From Mortierella sp. BCC40632 (taxonomy: Eukaryota > Mortierellomycota > Mortierellomycetes > Mortierellales > Mortierellaceae): DNA of 64,000 bases. The translations under genes were made by a program, and so were the position numbers. Below are positions 61,582 through 64,000 of this stretch, one piece after another. The notes under the pieces were generated by a model. That model did no database searches. It was not told where the DNA came from and worked only from the letters and a program-made list of their open reading frames with translations. The stretch lies in the NCBI GenBank assembly GCA_011634665.1, contig WAEK01000003.1, positions 936,001 through 1,000,000 of the forward strand, in the 5' to 3' direction. Each line of letters begins with the position of its first letter. Position 1 is the stretch's first letter.

Positions 61582-63279
61582 TTACCGGAAGGCGCGTTCC
61601 CAGACAACTCGACCACCAAACAACTCTTCAATGACCGTAGGACCTTCTTCTTGATGAACCACCTCCGTCTTTTCTCGTCGATGGCGTTCCATTTCTTCCT
61701 CATCATCCATCATCTTGACTCGGTTATCCTGTTCAGCATCCTGTTCTTCAAACAAGGACTTGAGAAAGTTTTGCATTTGTTCTACTCCTTGAGAGGCCAT
61801 CTTGACCACCATTGCATCCATCATATTCTTTTTCGTTCCCCTTCCATCCAGATTCTTTTTTCTCAAAAGACGTTTCCTAACCGAGGAAGCAGAGAACCGG
61901 GGATCGGAGGCATAGACCTCGGACGGTCGTTGGTTTGGTTGATGAGGACGAGGAACTTGGACTACAGTGACACTCCAAAGAATAGGATAATCCGCTCGTT
62001 GTTCTGGTTTTTGACCTGGGTAAATGGTCATGTGTTCGAAACGTCGAAGAATGGCTCGTTGAAGTCGAGCGGTTTTAGGACCCATGATAAAGAGAGAGCC
62101 AATGGTTGAATGAGGATAGAGAGAGGGAGCATACGAGGTCATAAGAGGAGCCCTTGGTCGAGTAAGAGGAGAAGGAGTAGAAGAGGCGGGCAAGGACGAA
62201 GAGTCCGTTGTACTCAGGCCTAGACCCACGTTAGAAGAAGTGACGATCGGACTCGAATACACACCAGGACGAGTGCTGCTTGGGGGACTGTTGGAAGAAG
62301 AGGATGACACGGGCATAGCCGGCGCCTGCGCCGGTCGTACTCGAGGCATGGTTGGACTATGTTCAATCAAGAATCCGTCTCGAAAGATAATGGGTCCTCC
62401 TGCTTTTCGATCCGCCACCTCTCGAGGGTCCTCTTCCTCCACAAATTCTTCCTCCTCCTCCTGTTCTTGTTTTGTGTTTTGAGTTCCGTGAGAAATGGGC
62501 TCGGACAATGGGTGACTAGGGATGAACCCTTCCGGTTCAAGTTCGGCCCAGCGGACAATCAATCTCCATTCGGAACGTCGAGCCTTCCATCGCTCTTCTT
62601 CGCCGCGTCCTCCCGTAATCCAATCCAGGGCCACACAACTTGGCAATTCATCCCCTTCCTCTTCCTCGTCCTCGTTCTCATCCATGACCAGTGTGTCATC
62701 GGCACCTATTCTTCCATAACTCTTCCGTTGTGCTTGCAATACAATCTCATGCCTCAGAAATACGTTCGAGTCCTCACACGCGACCACGGGTGGACCCAAA
62801 AAGAGAAACACTCCTCCAGGTCCAACCGTACTATGCAACGTCTGAGAAGCTGGTGGATGATCAGGTTTCGGGGCCTTGTAAATCTTGGTGTTACCCTGAC
62901 CTAGGATCAACAACTTGGCATGTCGTGAGACGACCAATTGAAGGTCGGGGTGATCGTCTGCTAACAAACCACCACCATAGGTGATCATGTAGACAATCCT
63001 GGGTGGAGTCGGAAGAGCTGGTTTCTGTGCAATAGCAACATTCGAAGACTGTTCCTGTTGTTCCTGCTGCTGCTGATATCGGTGTTGACTGACAGTGTTG
63101 ACAGAAGCTGGAGAGAGGAGCTTGATGGGATAAGCAGCACGGAGAGAGTCGATCTGCGTGAGACTATTCTTGGACCTGGCTGAGGCTCGAAGAAAGTTTT
63201 GAGAGACGACGGCCGAAGTCGTAGCTCCTGTGGAGACAATCCTGGTCGGCAAGTGAGCAGAGGCTGGTTGCAACACCAT
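61582..63279 (-). CDS. ureD: Urease accessory protein UreD (UreH)
   Basis: UreD is part of the UreD-UreF-UreG complex that delivers nickel to urease. Single exon, 565 aa. The UreD core is recognisable at about residues 90-190: PPRIVYMITYGGGLLADDHP, DLQLVVSRHAKLLILGQGNT with KIYK, then GGVFLFLGPPVVACEDSNVF. Further on are LDWITGGRGEEERWKARRSE and GGPIIFRDGFLIE. The canonical protein is about 300 aa. Here there are long acidic (DENEDEEEEGDELP and a second Glu run) and Ser/Pro-rich insertions, and a charged C-terminal extension (VKMMDDEEEMERHRREKTEV). No other urease gene lies in the window, as is usual for dispersed fungal urease genes. Confidence 0.88.
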   Translation of the reverse strand: MVLQPASAHLPTRIVSTGATTSAVVSQNFLRASARSKNSLTQIDSLRAAYPIKLLSPASVNTVSQHRYQQQQEQQEQSSNVAIAQKPALPTPPRIVYMITYGGGLLADDHPDLQLVVSRHAKLLILGQGNTKIYKAPKPDHPPASQTLHSTVGPGGVFLFLGPPVVACEDSNVFLRHEIVLQAQRKSYGRIGADDTLVMDENEDEEEEGDELPSCVALDWITGGRGEEERWKARRSEWRLIVRWAELEPEGFIPSHPLSEPISHGTQNTKQEQEEEEEFVEEEDPREVADRKAGGPIIFRDGFLIEHSPTMPRVRPAQAPAMPVSSSSSNSPPSSTRPGVYSSPIVTSSNVGLGLSTTDSSSLPASSTPSPLTRPRAPLMTSYAPSLYPHSTIGSLFIMGPKTARLQRAILRRFEHMTIYPGQKPEQRADYPILWSVTVVQVPRPHQPNQRPSEVYASDPRFSASSVRKRLLRKKNLDGRGTKKNMMDAMVVKMASQGVEQMQNFLKSLFEEQDAEQDNRVKMMDDEEEMERHRREKTEVVHQEEGPTVIEELFGGRVVWERAFR

Positions 63280-64000
63280 GGCTGGTTAGAAGGAGCGAGT
63301 AAAGAGGAAGGGGGGAGAGGAGGAGAATGTGTATGTCGTTGCCTGTATTGTAGACGCTCTTTCTTTCTTTCTTTCTTCTTGTCCTTCTTCTTTTATCACT
63401 TCTTCTCCTTTCTCCCTTTTGAGGACGAGAATAGAAATGCTCCTGAACAAAAGAAGAATGGATTGCTGAAAAAGAAAAAGAGAATGTAGATGAGAGCTGT
63501 GGACTGGTTTTTTTTTTTTTCTTCTTTCTTCTCACTTTTCGCACTAGTGTTCTTTCTCCTTTTTGTCTTTTTGTTTCTAGATGAGGTCGAAACTGGGTCC
63601 AATGGATGAGATGAGAGAGAAAGAAAGAGAAAAAAAAAGGAGCTCCTGATGAAGGACGCTAATGGACCCTTTTTTTCTCACTAGCTCTCTTACACACACT
63701 CTCTCACACACACACTCTCTCTCTCTCTTTCGTACTCCCACTCACTCACTCTTCCATCTTCTATCTCAGTGCCTTATCACGTGTCAAGCCCCACCTTCTT
63801 CTTTCCCGAGATCGAGTGGGGTCTACTCACTACTCAAAAGATACTCATTCAACTGTAGGAGGATCCATTGCTTCTTGTTGCTGTGAATTGTTCATTTTCT
63901 TTTTTTTTTTATTCAGGTGGAGTAGGGGGGGGGGACAGTAATGCACTGCACTATTCTAGTTCAGCTTTTTTCTTAAAAAAAAATAACAAATATAAATATT
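63280..64000. other. Upstream flank of ureD to window end, no gene seen
   Basis: CTTT repeats near 63358-63376, poly(T) at 63509-63520 and (CA)/(CT) repeats at 63695-63730. No supportable coding sequence. Confidence 0.5.

Overview
The window is nuclear DNA of a filamentous fungus, most likely an early-diverging lineage such as Mortierellomycota/Mucoromycota (inference). It is gene-dense, with genes on both strands and many short GT-AG introns. Housekeeping genes have C-rich third codon positions. Poly(A)/poly(T) and (CT)n/(GA)n tracts are extremely abundant. Fungal-type ERG1, MED19, UreD and mechanosensitive-channel genes sit beside genes better known from animals: HOOK, TFG, SLC25A46, an EF-hand mitochondrial glycerol-3-phosphate dehydrogenase and a cyclin-D1-binding protein. 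I found no prokaryotic operon, CRISPR array, rRNA or tRNA.

Layout. 0-5 kb: RPL10 (+), a small orphan (-), a THEM6-like hotdog thioesterase (+). 5-13 kb: HOOK (+), PRP18 (-), tRNA 2'-phosphotransferase TPT1 (+). 13.7-18.3 kb: a tiny V-ATPase f/RNase-kappa-like membrane protein (-), TFG with a PB1 domain and Gln-rich tail (-), a four-repeat Myb/SANT protein (+). 19.4-25.5 kb: a Ser/Pro-rich protein (+), SLC25A46/Ugo1-like carrier (-), and MED19 (+), the last two with abutting start codons. 26.3-30.7 kb: a near-perfect 2.2-kb inverted repeat with one identical glutathione S-transferase gene per arm, transcribed outward. 31-43.6 kb: GPD2/GUT2 (-), squalene epoxidase ERG1 (-), cyclin-D1-binding-protein-like (-), MscS-family channel (-). 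45-51.8 kb: EXS/ERD1-type membrane protein (-), F-box/LRR protein (+). 54.9-63.3 kb: secreted alkaline phosphatase (+), a mitochondrial-type one-TM protein (-), a decayed Fanzor/TnpB-like remnant (+), mitochondrial acyl carrier protein (+), urease accessory protein UreD (-).

The genes do not form one pathway. Themes are mitochondrial function (GPD2, ACP, SLC25A46, the one-TM protein), RNA processing (PRP18, TPT1), and membrane/trafficking (HOOK, TFG, EXS, MscS, V-ATPase f). Most exon models were built by hand from splice sites. Where stated, the exon lengths sum to an exact multiple of three.

Most worth a second look: the GST palindrome with its nested, coding-like repeat; the Fanzor-like remnant; the overlapping divergent start codons of MED19 and the SLC25A46-like gene; CT repeats lying on the sense strand just upstream of 3' splice sites; and single-base A-run shifts in HOOK and the Myb gene, which probably mark assembly errors.
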